Assembly (NCBI GenBank): GCA_001986395.2
Contig: MQVO02000009.1
Span: 868,001 to 932,000 of the forward strand
Direction: 5' to 3'
DNA: 64,000 nucleotides
Source of the DNA: Irpex lacteus
Lineage: Eukaryota; Basidiomycota; Agaricomycetes; Polyporales; Irpicaceae
Within the stretch, counting starts at the first letter, position 1. Each line of letters begins with the position of its first letter. The position numbers were made by a program, and so were the translations under genes. Below the pieces are notes generated by a model. The model was not told the origin of the DNA, searched no databases, and saw nothing but the letters and a program-made list of their open reading frames with translations. Positions 49,598 through 61,203 of the stretch are shown here, in pieces.

Positions 49598-51327
49598 GGG
49601 GTTACTCAGCGAAGATCCGCCATCTCTGTACATTCAAATACTTACTTCGTCGTAATTTGTTCTACGATATCTCGTAGTAAGTTAGTGGTATCTTGAGTGA
49701 GAGTGGAAGTCAAGATAAGTCCGAGTCACGATCATAGGCTCGGATGCGTATCATTATCGAATTGATTGGTCTCCAAAGCGAACCGATCGCGTCTCAGATC
49801 ACAGACGAACCAACATCAGGAACCGAACACGTTGCCGTTTGAGGAAATTCGGGCTCTTCTCCATTCTGTCGTGACGTGGATTAGAGGCTGGCGCCCTCCG
49901 ACCGATTTCCCAGGAATGCAAACGATATGTATCAAGCTATGTACAGGAGTATTGGAAGGTGCTCAGCAATCAAGTCTGGTACATATTGCTGCTTCGCACA
50001 GCGCCGTAGCTCCGAGTCATTGGGCGGGGTCTCTATCCACTTACAATTCCATGGTATAGTACGTGTAGGTTCTCGGAAGAAGTTGCACGCATTGTACTTA
50101 GTTGAACATCATACACAAGCTGTCAGCGCCTGGTCTCGTTGGACGTCGCCTCAGAATATCGACTAAGCATCGCCGTGCATCACAGAACAGACAAGTGTTA
50201 CGACATGACCCCTATAGTGCCGGTTATCATCACCGATGGTAAACTGACCGAGAGTCAGTACTATGGGAGGAGTCAAACGTTACGTGATTTGGAGTTTGCC
50301 TGACAGACGTGGTGACGTGGATACTCTCGATGGATCTTCAGGAGACGGAGAAGAGACAGTGGATATGGCAGTGAGTCGTCGACGCTAGTGCATATGAGCA
50401 GGTTATCTAAGGAATTAAGGGCACTAGGTCAAGGAAAGCGTGGTAAGCACAAGGGCTGATTTCAATCGTTTCATCATGATCCCTCTTACCGTCAGGAGCG
50501 AGGTAGACGTTCAGAAGATAGTGTAAACCAAGAGTGGGCACCCCCTCTTCCTCCGCTTTGAACACAGTAGCATTCTTGCTCGTGGTGACTGTCCATGGGT
50601 GGCGTCTGTGATGTGGTCCTCGGTGTCCTCTGATCTATCGGGCCAAAGCTAGCGCTTAGGTAAGGGGTTGAGGACACAAGATGAGTGATCCACGAACGGC
50701 TAGGCGAAAGCGAGCATCCTTCGTTCATATCAACGTAGAATCTGAAAAAGTCAGTCAGCATGACTGGAATAAACTTTCTTCAGATACCAGAGAAGTGATC
50801 AATGATTATTGTCTGAGCAGAAAGTATGTATCAATAAATATGAAGAGTATACACGAAAATAGGTGCTAGAGTCGTTACACCCGTGGGTTGAGACGTACAT
50901 GTAAGACCACCTTGAGGGAGGCCAGCACTAGACCGCATGGGAGTGAGTCGGGGGTCCTAGGATGTCATTGGCCTTCAAGCTTCAGGCGGTAGGCCTCGCA
51001 AAGCCCTCCAAACCATCAGTTTCTGCACAATATCTAAGAGTATACATACACATGTATAGTGCTGAGTGATAGCTACTGCATTGTATTAGATGGCCCAATT
51101 CATACGATGGCAAGCTCGTGTCGCGGTGCCATTGGGGAGACATCGGCTAATAGCGGAAAGTAGTGTAGCGCCCCGCGTCAAGCGTGGTCATGTGACGAAA
51201 AAGAGGTCCCAGTAGTGTTGTTTTGATGAATGAGATCTCAAGGACCGATTTGGGAAATCGGAACTTCTCTGCCTCTCTTCCTGGTTTTCCCTCCTTCTGA
51301 GATCCTTGCTACCTTGTTCAACAGATA
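49598..51327. other. 1.7-kb interval without a recognised gene
   Basis: It is the divergent promoter side of QNG1 (minus) and the 755-aa protein gene (plus). The frames in it are short, unsupported and overlapping. A pyrimidine-rich leader (ctctcttcctggttttccctcc) runs just ahead of the start at 51328. Confidence 0.5.
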
Positions 51328-53646
51328 ATGGCAAAGGGAACTAGATTTGAGCTTTCTACGGCTCGTGTTTCGCGGCTACTGCGGCCACTACGACTCAAAT
51401 GTAGTGTTCTGGCGAGTTCATCTTCAACCTTCGAACCTATTCCTCGGACGGGTTTCGCCGAAGGCTCATCTTTACCAACGCAACACGACTCACTTCTTTC
51501 CATCATTCCTCCTCCAGAGAGGCTTCGTGCGTTGTTCAAGCTGGACAGGGCTAGTCGGGCGAACATTGAACTATCCAAGAAGTTATACGACGTTCGGGAC
51601 GCGTTCAGAAATGTCATTCAAGCCGTACATGTCCCAGTGCCTTCGCAACGCACGCCCGCTGTGACTCAACTACAGCGCATACGGAGCCTAACCTCGCTGT
51701 GTGCTGCTACCGTAGGCGAGCATATGGAGGAACAGGTCAGGCTGGCTAGAGCCGAGAGGGAGGAAGATACTGTTGATAATGATGACTTGGATATCATCAA
51801 CGAGCTCTACGAAGCTGTACCGGAGCATTACCGCAAGTGCGTGACCTTTCCTTTTACTTTGCCTTACATTCATACGGAGACCTACAGGTGCGCACTCGTA
51901 TCGCATGCCCTTTCAATCGTCTTCTCCACGTGTCCCCCGAACCACACGCTCTTCTCCATATTACTCGAAGTCACAGTGTCATACGGGCTCCGGACCGAAT
52001 CAGAGGCCACCCTGTATCACCTACTCAAAGCAGCGCTGGACCCTCGGCCCAACGACTCTTCGTCATCCCCCATCGTACTACCTTCGCACTCTAACTATCT
52101 CAGGACTATTCGTGACAACGTGTCTGTGGGGGGCGTCATCAACGATCGTGCCTTCGTTCGCATCCTCTGCTCAGTACTAGAAGGGGTTCCTGCTTCTGCT
52201 CGTCCTGCAGTCTGGACATGCCAAGCTGTCATCCGACTTGCCCGCCGTTTTCGCTCCCAGGACTACGAATCGTTCATCTATATGTGCCACCGATTATGCG
52301 AAGACATTACCACGACCTCGTCTAGTGTCAAGGGTAAAGAGAGGGAAAATTCTCTACAAACCAAGGTTCATGACCGTCTAGCAAAGTGGCTTGAAGCTCT
52401 CTGTGAACGCGTAATCACGACGCTTGACTCCTCGACGAATACCACGGGCAATGCAGCAGAGTTGTGGTCCATCACCGAATTGCTACACACTGCTCAGAAC
52501 TTGAGACTACACGTCACTACGGGTCACACGGATACTTCTAAGGCCATCGCCGATGCGCTACTCTGTTTGGCGACGCTGTGCGCAGCCTCTCCTCAAATTT
52601 CCGCGCCTCCACTCCATAACTCGCTGCCATTCTCCCCCATCCTATACGACTATCACGGTGCAGATATCGATACCTTCAACTCTATCACAACCATCGTCCT
52701 ATCACCGATCAGCAAGGCCAATGACTTATGTCACCTGATCCTTCTTGTAAATACTTCGAGGACGTCCTTGGAACGGTGGGCCTCGAGGCTTCGATCTGAA
52801 CGGTTCTACCTACTCGAGGCGTGGTTTTGGTCTAACATTCTTGCTCATGTCGAGTCCATGTGCTTAGACATTAGCTCTACCTCCGACGCTGCGGCCCATG
52901 GGAGCGCATTCGTAGATGAGCTAGAGAAACTGCGAAGAGAGATTGTCCCCAAAATCGAACAGGCCGAACGAATGCACTTTGCCCACGAACGCTCTACTTC
53001 GTGTGTTGGCCAAACTCCGAGTAAGGCGGCCTCCAAGATACGCGGCTCGGAATTCCGTTGGGAAGAGTTGGTTGGATGCTGGATCCTCAAGACGCCGTTA
53101 CCCGTGAAAAAGCGTGGGACGCTGAAGAGGCAATGTTCGCCGGAAGAGCGAGACGCGGCAGAAGGTGGAGCAGAGGTCAGCGCCCTAGATGAGCACGTTG
53201 CTAAACGTCCGCGCATGTTCGAGACACCCCTCCGTCCCCGAGCGACGTCAATGATAAGCACACGATCTACTTCCACCGACGTATCCCCTCGGAGCAACGT
53301 ATCACCTTCATTGACAACTTCGTCGACAGAGCCCGAGAACCTTGAGCTAGAAGCAGCGCGATTGCCCTCCGCTCATCGAGATCTTAGAAGGGCCCAAGTT
53401 AATCGTCGACGGTCAGGATTTACATCAATACTCGCTGATGCCGGCACAAATCGTGTTGTGTTACACGAAAGGGCGGCAATGGTCCTCCCCGAGGAGGACA
53501 AGAGGAATCGCAAGGATACACCATGTCTACCAGCTGATAGCCACCCTCCCCGTGTCCCTATAAAATCAAATGTCGGCCTAACATACAACGCGGAGCCGTC
53601 GTCGGATGACCTCGATCTCTTGGCTTATCACTCTTCGGAGTGGTAG
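51328..53646 (+). CDS. Uncharacterised 755-aa protein (likely nuclear)
   Basis: One long frame from ATG 51328 to stop 53646, 772 codons if unspliced. A 51-nt segment coding CVTFPFTLPYIHTETYR (about 51839-51889) begins gtgcgt and ends cctacag, and its removal keeps frame (YRK then CALVSHAL), so I read it as an intron and the protein as 755 aa. I do not recognise the family. The N-terminal ~550 residues look helical and globular (ERLRALFKLDRASRANIELS, LDIINELYEAVPEHYRK). A conserved-looking block is FRWEELVGCWILKTPLPVKK, followed by a basic, Ser/Thr-rich disordered tail (AKRPRMFETPLRPR) with a possible nuclear localisation signal and TP sites. It ends DDLDLLAYHSSEW. Confidence 0.85.
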   Translation: MAKGTRFELSTARVSRLLRPLRLKCSVLASSSSTFEPIPRTGFAEGSSLPTQHDSLLSIIPPPERLRALFKLDRASRANIELSKKLYDVRDAFRNVIQAVHVPVPSQRTPAVTQLQRIRSLTSLCAATVGEHMEEQVRLARAEREEDTVDNDDLDIINELYEAVPEHYRKCVTFPFTLPYIHTETYRCALVSHALSIVFSTCPPNHTLFSILLEVTVSYGLRTESEATLYHLLKAALDPRPNDSSSSPIVLPSHSNYLRTIRDNVSVGGVINDRAFVRILCSVLEGVPASARPAVWTCQAVIRLARRFRSQDYESFIYMCHRLCEDITTTSSSVKGKERENSLQTKVHDRLAKWLEALCERVITTLDSSTNTTGNAAELWSITELLHTAQNLRLHVTTGHTDTSKAIADALLCLATLCAASPQISAPPLHNSLPFSPILYDYHGADIDTFNSITTIVLSPISKANDLCHLILLVNTSRTSLERWASRLRSERFYLLEAWFWSNILAHVESMCLDISSTSDAAAHGSAFVDELEKLRREIVPKIEQAERMHFAHERSTSCVGQTPSKAASKIRGSEFRWEELVGCWILKTPLPVKKRGTLKRQCSPEERDAAEGGAEVSALDEHVAKRPRMFETPLRPRATSMISTRSTSTDVSPRSNVSPSLTTSSTEPENLELEAARLPSAHRDLRRAQVNRRRSGFTSILADAGTNRVVLHERAAMVLPEEDKRNRKDTPCLPADSHPPRVPIKSNVGLTYNAEPSSDDLDLLAYHSSEW

Positions 53647-53820
53647 GGCCATGAGAAAAACTTGGTATATCACGCCACACCTTATTCATGTTCATTTTTG
53701 TTGGTATAATGACTATTGACACGTATAGAATGTTTTATGGCCGTGTATCGGCGTTACACATCATCTCATCGGCACTTCTTTGTATAGCATTTGGTTATAG
53801 TAAATTGTATCACTCTTCAT

Positions 53821-54626
53821 CTACTTGGCGTGCTTCTGGAGATGAGCATGCTTTACCTCAGCCCCGGCAAGCTTCTTCAGTTCTACGATACCCTCTCCGA
53901 TCCAGGGGTTGGCTACAGCGGTGCCTTTGAAGACCTGAACGTACGAGGAGATACATCAGTATGTAGCACTTCTCATCATACGCAGTTCTTTATAACGACC
54001 ATTCACATACCTCCATATTTTCCCAGCCCAGGATCACCGCAATTTGCCTGTCGTTCTCAACGGTAAAGCCCCATCCACCGGTTTGGATTGGCAGTTTCTT
54101 GATGCCTTCGCCCATCAAGGGTACAAATATGTCAGTAAATGTGACTTTGTCGGTGGTTTCGTGCAGCGTCCAGATAGCGAGCTCGGTGAGGGGAGCTTCG
54201 AGCGCTGGATACGGCTCACTAGGCGAAAGGATGACGTGGAACAGGGAGTCAAGTTTGGCAACGCCCTTGCCAAGGTGCTCACGAAGTGTGGGATACACCT
54301 CTTTGTTATTGACGAGGGCGCGGTGGTGTTCGACGCTCTCCCAAACTGTTGACGAGTGTCAGCCTAGGTGTTATGTTATAACATCCAAAGAGACAGACTG
54401 CATACCGACAATGGCCCACCAGTAGTTCGGGTCTTGAAGCTCAGTACCAGTATAGGTGCTATGACTGCGGTGAGTGTTATGATCAGCTCGACTACAAAGC
54501 GTTGACATACACGATGTGTCCGTCGGTTTTATTCAAAATATCAATGACAGGTTGGATCGATTTTGCACCCTCAGAGCGGTATAGATCAGTTGCAGCTGCT
54601 CTGAAAACCTCGAGGCAGGGTGCCAT
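53821..54626 (-). CDS. Small dimeric alpha/beta-barrel (ABM-like) protein A
   Basis: Start ATG 54626 (MAPCLEVFRAAATDLYRSE); exon 1 ends after GHIV with an intron at about 54512-54465. Exon 2 encodes TYTGTELQDPNYWWAIV. Exon 3 encodes SVEHHRALVNNKEVYPTLRE, then HVILSPSEPYPALEAPLTEL, IFVPLMGEGIKKLPIQTGGW and GFTVENDRQIAVILGWE. The last exon encodes VANPWIGEGIVELKKLAGAE to KHAHLQKHAK. Repeated TEL-type strands and HHRALVNN helices resemble antibiotic-biosynthesis-monooxygenase (ABM) like stress-responsive A/B barrels, in two halves. No cofactor motif is expected. Substrate unknown. Tandem paralogue of the gene at 55847. Confidence 0.8.
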
Positions 54627-55846
54627 GGTAGAAATACGACGAGTGTGGTAAGAGATATGAGGGTTGTGAGTGTAGTAGGCTTGTGAGTGATCATACTATG
54701 TCGATGCAGTCTCGGATTTATAGGTATACTTAACGCTTATCTAGTGCGGTTATCAGACAATTCTGTGTCGCGAGACATTGCAATTATGATAAGAATATGG
54801 GGCCTGATACTGAGATGATCTTTCCGTCCTTGAAATGTCACAGAACTCCCGACTCCCTTTGGTTCTAGGCTATCACAAGCAATTGGCGGTAGGTACCTGG
54901 TGCAGCGAAGATGCTCTATATCACAAGCTGCAGAGCAGATCAAAATAGTGACTGCATAATATTGACAACTGGCTTTTACAGAACGGGCGATAACGCTTGT
55001 CCGGAGACGGACATCGGTCTCAACATGCGATCATTGCTATGAACCTTATTCAACTCGCAACTGCTTAGTATACAGCGGACTCGAGTTTCCGCGGCTCTCC
55101 TCATACCCATGCTGTGAGACTTCCATGTCATGTTTACACTGCCGTAGGGGGCCGCTTCAATGAGCAATGCGCGTCATGAAGTATAAAGGTTCACTTAGTG
55201 TTTGATGTGTCCTCCATGTCGTAACATGGCGGCTCAATTTGTCAATCTATCATCGGAAGTAAGGTTCAGCGCAGCGCTGGGTTATGATAATCAACTGGTT
55301 TCCATTGTAATATGCTATGTCTGTTGGAGGTGTCTCAGTTCATGCCTACCACGCGATGGATAGTGCACGACAGAGGTCCGTTGTGTTCAGAATATGACAG
55401 TTTTGTCACCTAACAAGCGCGTTTCTCCAATGTTTACCCCACATGTACATCAGCCACTCTACTGTTCTACTTTACTTGACACTCGGGAAAGAGTCCCATC
55501 ATCGTACATCATTCAAGTTACCAAATCCGACATATCGACATTGGGAGATCTAAATCTTGATGTCACATTGATCCGCTTTTACCCATCGGTGAAGTGCACC
55601 TTATGCGTGCGCGATGGTTCTCCTTCACCGTCAGTGGTGCAAGAGCTGGCTATGAACACATCTAGTGAGACTATCTCCCCTTTTGTTCTTGTTGCAAACC
55701 CCACCGAGCTGAAAGTTTATTGGCTCAGTGCGTTCTCCGAGCGATGTCGGTACTGAGTTCGATGCATGCTGTACAAGGTTCGTCGTAACCAGTCAGTGAC
55801 TCCAGTCTATACATAATGATCGAAAGAAGACATGGTCATAATGCAT
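54627..55846. other. Spacer between the tandem ABM-like genes
   Basis: It contains the upstream region of gene A. A stretch near 55251-55277 (catcggaagtaaggttcagcg...) is nearly repeated at about 57459-57486 upstream of gene B, consistent with tandem duplication of a roughly 2.1-kb unit. The 120-residue open frame at 55394-55756 has no support as a gene. Confidence 0.5.
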
Positions 55847-56654
55847 CTACTTCGCGTGCTTCTGGAAGTGAGCGTGCCTGACCTCGGCACCAGATAACTT
55901 CTTCAGCTCTACAATGCCCTCTCCAATCCATGGGTTCGCCACCGCGAGAGCCTTGAAGCTCTGTAAGTATCATCAGGTCAACATCAGTATGTCGTATCCC
56001 TACATACGTCTGGCTGGAATGTTAACTTGCTTACGCACCTCCATGCTTTCCCAACCTAGAAGGACAGCGATTGTCTTATCATCCTCAACTGTGAAGCCCC
56101 AGCCACCGGGCTGTATCGGCAGTCTCTTGATGCCTTCGCCTATAAGAGGCACAAAGATATCCGTAAACTTGCTGACTACGGTATCCTTGTGAAATTTCCA
56201 GATAGCGAGCTCAGTGAGGGGAGCTTCGAGTGCGGGATAAGGCTCCCCGGGCGAAAGCACGACGTGGCACAAGACGTCGAACTTAGCAACACCCTTGCTG
56301 AGGGACTCATAAAACTTGGGATAGACAGTCTTGTCGTTGATGAGGGCGTGGTGGTGGCCGATGGTCTCCCAGACTGGTCAAGTCTATTAGTATTACATGC
56401 AAATGCGTTCAGAGTGAAAGGTTAGGTCGCACCGACAACGGTCCACCAATAGTTAGGATCCTGCACCTCAGTGCCGGTGTATGTGCTGTATTAAGTATGG
56501 TGAGTAACATACCAAAATTGGTCAGAGATAAGACTTACGCAATGTGGCCCTCAGTCTTGTTCAGAATGTCGAGAGCAAGCTGAATCGATTTTGCACCCTC
56601 GGTGCGGTATAAGTCGGTTGCGGCGGCTCTGAATATTTCGAGACAGGGGGCCAT
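55847..56654 (-). CDS. Small dimeric alpha/beta-barrel (ABM-like) protein B
   Basis: Start ATG 56654 (MAPCLEIFRAAATDLYRTE), same exon layout as gene A: GHIA / TYTGTEVQDPNYWWTVV / a long exon with ETIGHHHALINDKTVYPKFY, HVVLSPGEPYPALEAPLTEL, IFVPLIGEGIKRLPIQPGGW and FTVEDDKTIAVLLGWESME / a terminal VANPWIGEGIVELKKLSGAE, HAHFQKHAK. Protein-level similarity to A is very high, while introns and flanks have diverged, so the duplication is not recent. Likely cytosolic; the biochemical role is unknown. Confidence 0.8.
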
Positions 56655-58456
56655 AGTAGGAGTATAACGAACGTTAAGGAGGAAGCTGAGTGGTTGAGGA
56701 GGTGAACCTGTGAGTTCTGCTATTTCTTGGTAGCATGGCCCGGTATTTATACAACTTGACTGAGTACTTAACGCCTATGCAGCACAGGCATCTATGAAAT
56801 CAGCACTACATGTATAAAAAGATATAGAAACCATGATAACGCAAGGATTCCATCTTGTCATCTTTGTCATCATTCCATCTTATGTGCTGGGAGCATAGAT
56901 CCCGTGCCTCGGGCATAGTGGCGTCCGTTACTACAGTAGGTGTTCGATTACCATGGGCATATGCAACTCAGTGCTGGTATACAGATCCCACATATCGAGG
57001 TTTTCAGGGTATTTCGCTCCTCAGTGATGTCTCATGATGATTCTCAAGCTAATGAACAAGTCCGATTAGGGCTCTCGGCTACAAGCCATGATACCTCATT
57101 CGAGATGTAACTGCCGGCGAGGATGTGTCAATGGAACGGAGCTCTAGCACCGTAAACGGTACAGACATCGTGAGTTCAATGTATTTGAAGTTTATCTTCC
57201 ACAGCATATGCGGCCATGATTATAACCGCATCCCCCGCCAGTGTTGGCGCATGCCATCGTTGAAATACATACTATAAGTTGTGACTCTTGATTTCCACGA
57301 CTCCTCCCACGTAACGTAGCGTACAGCTGATGTATTATCCGTATCCAGACATGGGGTCTAGTGGCGTCTTCGTCTAATACGCGCCGTGATGCGTGAACGC
57401 GTGAACTGCCAAGCTGCATGTGTTGTTTGCTTACATGCTCAATGGATCCGATACCTGCCATCGGAAGTAGAGTTCAGCGCAACGCCTAATGAAGTCTCCG
57501 ATGTCATACCGTGGCATGCAACCCCACCTCCACGCTCGCGACATACTTAGGTGATGTGTAGCGAAATATGATGCGAGCGATAAGTAGAGTGTACTTGAGC
57601 ACATACTTTAAAAATGGGCCTTTTCCTTTGGCGCATAGATATAATCAAGCTTATAATCTTTCGTCGAAGAATAGCCATGTCTCGCTTCTTCTGATACTCC
57701 TACTCGATTGTATCGCGAGTAAGTAGTCCAATCACACTCAGTACTAAATTAAGCACATAGTGTCCGTGAAGTCAACCCACGAGGTTGATTGATCCGCTCT
57801 CATCCATATCAGGAAGCATGCGCATCATAGATTCTGTGCCGCGATGGTTCTCCCGAGCTACAGTCGGTGTGGGAGTTAACTATACACACCGGACTTCCTT
57901 ATGATTTGCCCGGCTATCGTACTCCTCGTAACCGGTAAGGCTGCTCCTGCGGTACAAAAGTTGAAAGCTCTACTGTCTCTGGGTGCTCAGGCCTTCGGAA
58001 AGACAGATCGTTAGCTAAAGCTCTATTTATATGCCTTCGTGAGACTGTGAGTTTTATGGCTAGTTTATCATTCACTCCGGATGTACAAGTCTTTCACATT
58101 TTTTCAGAAAGTTTATCTCACAACATTAGTCAGCGTGCATATGTTTGTGCCGGTTCTTCTGCTTTGCAGTCTACATCTATATAAGCTTCTGGATACTCAT
58201 CAGTGGATCTAAGACTCTCGTTACTGGGCCCCTCCGAAACCAAGCTGAAGTTACGCCAGTTGCAAGGACTGTTGGCGGATCTCTGTCAACTCAATCATAG
58301 CACGTTCATCAAGCTTCAGTACCATTGCTTTTCACCGAACGACTCAACATAACGCCGTAAGTTCTACCTCTGACCTCTTGACTTCTGGCCCGGATTTCAA
58401 GTTGATTCCAACTGTCATGTCCGTAGTGTCTCTCTAGTCTGCTTATACCATAGAAT
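56655..58456. other. 1.8-kb interval between ABM-like gene B and the epoxide hydrolase
   Basis: It includes the upstream copy of the tandem unit spacer (about 57.45-57.96 kb). Around 57930-58010 a short frame reads VLLVTGKAAPAVQKLKALLS, which could be a remnant of a Rossmann-type gene; it is too short to call. The rest shows nothing. Confidence 0.4.
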
Positions 58457-59643
58457 ATGGATACATCAAAGTATAGGACCACGGAAACCAGTCGCGGCTT
58501 CACATACAACTATTACTTCGCTTCCGCAAAGCAATCAAAGCCAACCATCCTCTTCTGTCATGGATTTCCCTCGACATCTTCACATTGGCGTCGAGAAGCC
58601 ATCTTCTTCGAAGAGCGTGGCTATGGCGTGGTTGTGCCTGATATGCTCGGCTACGGAGGAACCAGCAAGCCTACCGAGACGGACGATTACCTGCCCAGTA
58701 AGGTGTCCAAAGACATTGTAGAAATTCTAGACGCGGAGAACCTTGAGAAGGTCATCGCCATCGGCCACGACTGGTACGACTCTGCTCAGCATTCTAGTGC
58801 AATTACTGATGTTTTCTCGTTAGGGGTTCATCCGCGGTCTCCAGACTCGCCACTCACTACCCTGAGCGGTTCCTTGCCTACGCTTTCTTCGCTGTGCCTT
58901 ATATACCAGTGCGGCCCCCCGTGCCTTACGAAAGCCTTTTGGCGTACTCCAAGGCAAAGTATGGCTACGAAATCTACGGCTACTGGGAGTACTTGGCCAG
59001 CGAAGAGTTTGAAGTCGATTTCCGTGCAAATGTAAGTCACATCACAATCTGAAAAAAATTATTCTGAGTCCATGACCCTTTGTTTGCGTAGCCGAATGCG
59101 TTTGTGAATATCCTGTTCCCAAGTGATCCCAATACCTGGGTTACGCACATGGCTCCCCGTGGGCTGCTGAAGAAAGCCATCCATGAGAACTTCAGCGAGC
59201 CCGCAGCCAAATACGTTACCGAAGAAGACAAGAAGGAAACGATTGAGACTTTCCTCAAGAATGGGATGAAGGCTCCTACTCGTTGGTACGATATCTTGAT
59301 CACAACCAAAGCTTCGCAAGATAACATCGCAAGTACGTATGGTAATCTGACAAGGGTCCTCAAGATTGACCCGAGTGTTCTTCCGCACAATCTAGCCATA
59401 CCTGAAGACCGTCGCTTTCCTCCTGCCACCTCCCCGATATTCTTTGGCGCTGCGAAGCACGACAAAGTTTGCGTTCCGCAGCAGGGATACGAAATCTTTT
59501 CATCACAGCCGTTCCAAAACCATAGCGTGACGATCCGCGAGTTCGATGGTGACCACTGGATCATCTTGTCTTGTGCAGACGAGATTAACAAGGAGCTTTT
59601 GCGATGGATCGAGGACGTGGTAATGGTAAAGGCCAGTTTATGA
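58457..59643 (+). CDS. Soluble epoxide hydrolase (alpha/beta hydrolase)
   Basis: Three exons: 58457-about 58773, about 58824-59031, about 59091-59643 (stop TGA). About 355 aa, no signal peptide. Motifs: HGFP oxyanion region (residues 35-38), the nucleophile Asp105 in IGHDWGSSAV (the codon for Trp is completed across intron 1), PDMLGYGGTSKP before it, a cap region with YEIYGYWEYL, acid Asp in AAKHDKVCVP, and the catalytic His in REFDGDHWI. The D-W-G nucleophile elbow indicates epoxide rather than ester hydrolysis. Neighbours are an EthD protein and two ABM-like proteins, often seen with oxidative catabolism or secondary metabolism; a common pathway is only a guess. Confidence 0.92.
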
Positions 59644-59831
59644 TACAGTAGGGCATATGTTACAAATCAGAAGAGGAAAGCAGTAGTTTGTACAAGCCGA
59701 ACCAGTAAATAACCCACATACAACATGTATTCTACAGCGCCATAGGAAAGCATGGAAGCAAACGATAAATCCGACAGAGCTCCAACCGTCCAATTGAAAT
59801 GGCGTCTCTACAACGGATGCATAGAAACCGG

Positions 59832-60383
59832 TCACAGCCTCGCTCTCTCGGGTTCGAAGATCGTAGCAAACTCCCCAGACAGAATTAGTGACTTGCTACG
59901 GTCAAGGATGATCTTCTCGTCTGGGAAGACCCGCCGCTGATACTCGGGGTGCGAGAGCACTTCGACAATCTTGTCATAAGATTCCGCCTCGAAGATTGCC
60001 AAGCCCCAGAATGGTGAAGGGACAGTGCCCATGGCGGCGGATAGTTTATCGTTCATATCGAGATCGAAATGATACTAGATACCAAGTGGTTATTGTTTAA
60101 GAGAGGGCAAGGTCTAGGAGAGAGAATAATAACACACCTGCTCGTATTTGGTCAAATTCTTCCTGACAATCGGGAGCGACATGAATATCTTCCCGTGCTC
60201 CTCCAGCCAATACTTCCGGAACTGCTCGTTCGTAATATTCGGCGCGGGGTAGAACAGCGCCGATATGCGTACTCTCCCCGGTCGCAACATCGGACGATAT
60301 GTCGGATGGATCGACCGCTCATTCTGGGCGAGAGCAGTGTTGAGAGTCGAAGAGTGCGTAGGGGCTTCGTAGGGAGCAGGCAT
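59832..60383 (-). CDS. EthD-domain protein
   Basis: Two exons joined by an intron at about 60136-60075. Start ATG 60383 (MPAPYEAPTHSSTLN). Sequence: VRISALFYPAPNITNEQFRK, YWLEEHGKIFMSLPIVRKNL, KYEQ / YHFDLDMNDKLS, PSPFWGLAIFEAESYDKIVE, VLSHPEYQRRVFPDEKIILD and FATIFEPERARL. The pattern (barrel strand, F..YW...H, late F-x-D-E) is that of the EthD fold, a small dimeric alpha/beta barrel found in degradation and polyketide-type clusters. Activity unknown. Convergent with the epoxide hydrolase, about 190 bp apart. Confidence 0.85.
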
Positions 60384-61203
60384 ATTCGAATACGATGCAC
60401 TACTCCACTTTTGAGACCATGCTTATATACCTTGAATCAATCAATAAAGTAATTTAGCCAGCGCCCCGCTGGCCCATAAAGTTTGCGATGACCAGGTGCG
60501 GTTGCAGTGTCTCGCTGGAACAGCATATGTGGTTTCCGGATACAGGCAGTGACACTGGATTCGTGACTGTGGACGTTGAACTCGTGTTAATTTTGCCGGT
60601 GGATCTGGTAGCGAGAGACGAAGCCGTGTGCACCCACCCACAAAGGAACCCCGAGAATCTCGGAAAACGAGCTATCTAGCGTGCTCGCTGCCAATATAAG
60701 ACTTTGAGAGCTGTCCGCCGGTGACATGGCCGAACCGTGCAATGCGGCTGGTGCGATTCATACACGGTAAATGAAACGGCGGTGCAAATAGCTTTCCTAC
60801 GAATATGGCTATTTGGCAGCCTTCCATGCTTTCAGTGGTACCAGGGGTATGTCAGTGCGTACTGACATGGGAGAATGCGGTGTGCATTCAGACAACGTGC
60901 AGTGGAATGCACCACCAAAACCTTGGGCATGTCTTCCCGGTCCGATGGCTTTGAATCAGAAATTGTTGGGAGCAGTGTAAAACGTATTGTCATGTCCAAC
61001 CGGTATACAGTATACCTAGTATACTTGGTTAGTAAGACCGCCCAATGCAGAGCTAACGAGTCCTACCTTGACGGAATGCAGATGTGTAACCAACATCCCG
61101 GGTTTCTTGTGTACTATTACCAGCGTCTATATTAGCGTGCGCGCCACAACGATGGAGACTGATGCGCACACACACAACACGCCCACTCTGCATGCGATCC
61201 ACG
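60384..61203. other. Divergent spacer between EthD and HAD genes
   Basis: No gene is recognised. It has a short tandem motif (gtatacagtatacctagtatactt) near 61000. Confidence 0.5.

Noticed and set aside
57930..58014. Possible short Rossmann-type gene (VTGKAAPAVQKLKALLS)
   Set aside because: Too short, with no start or flanking exons; could be chance or a remnant.
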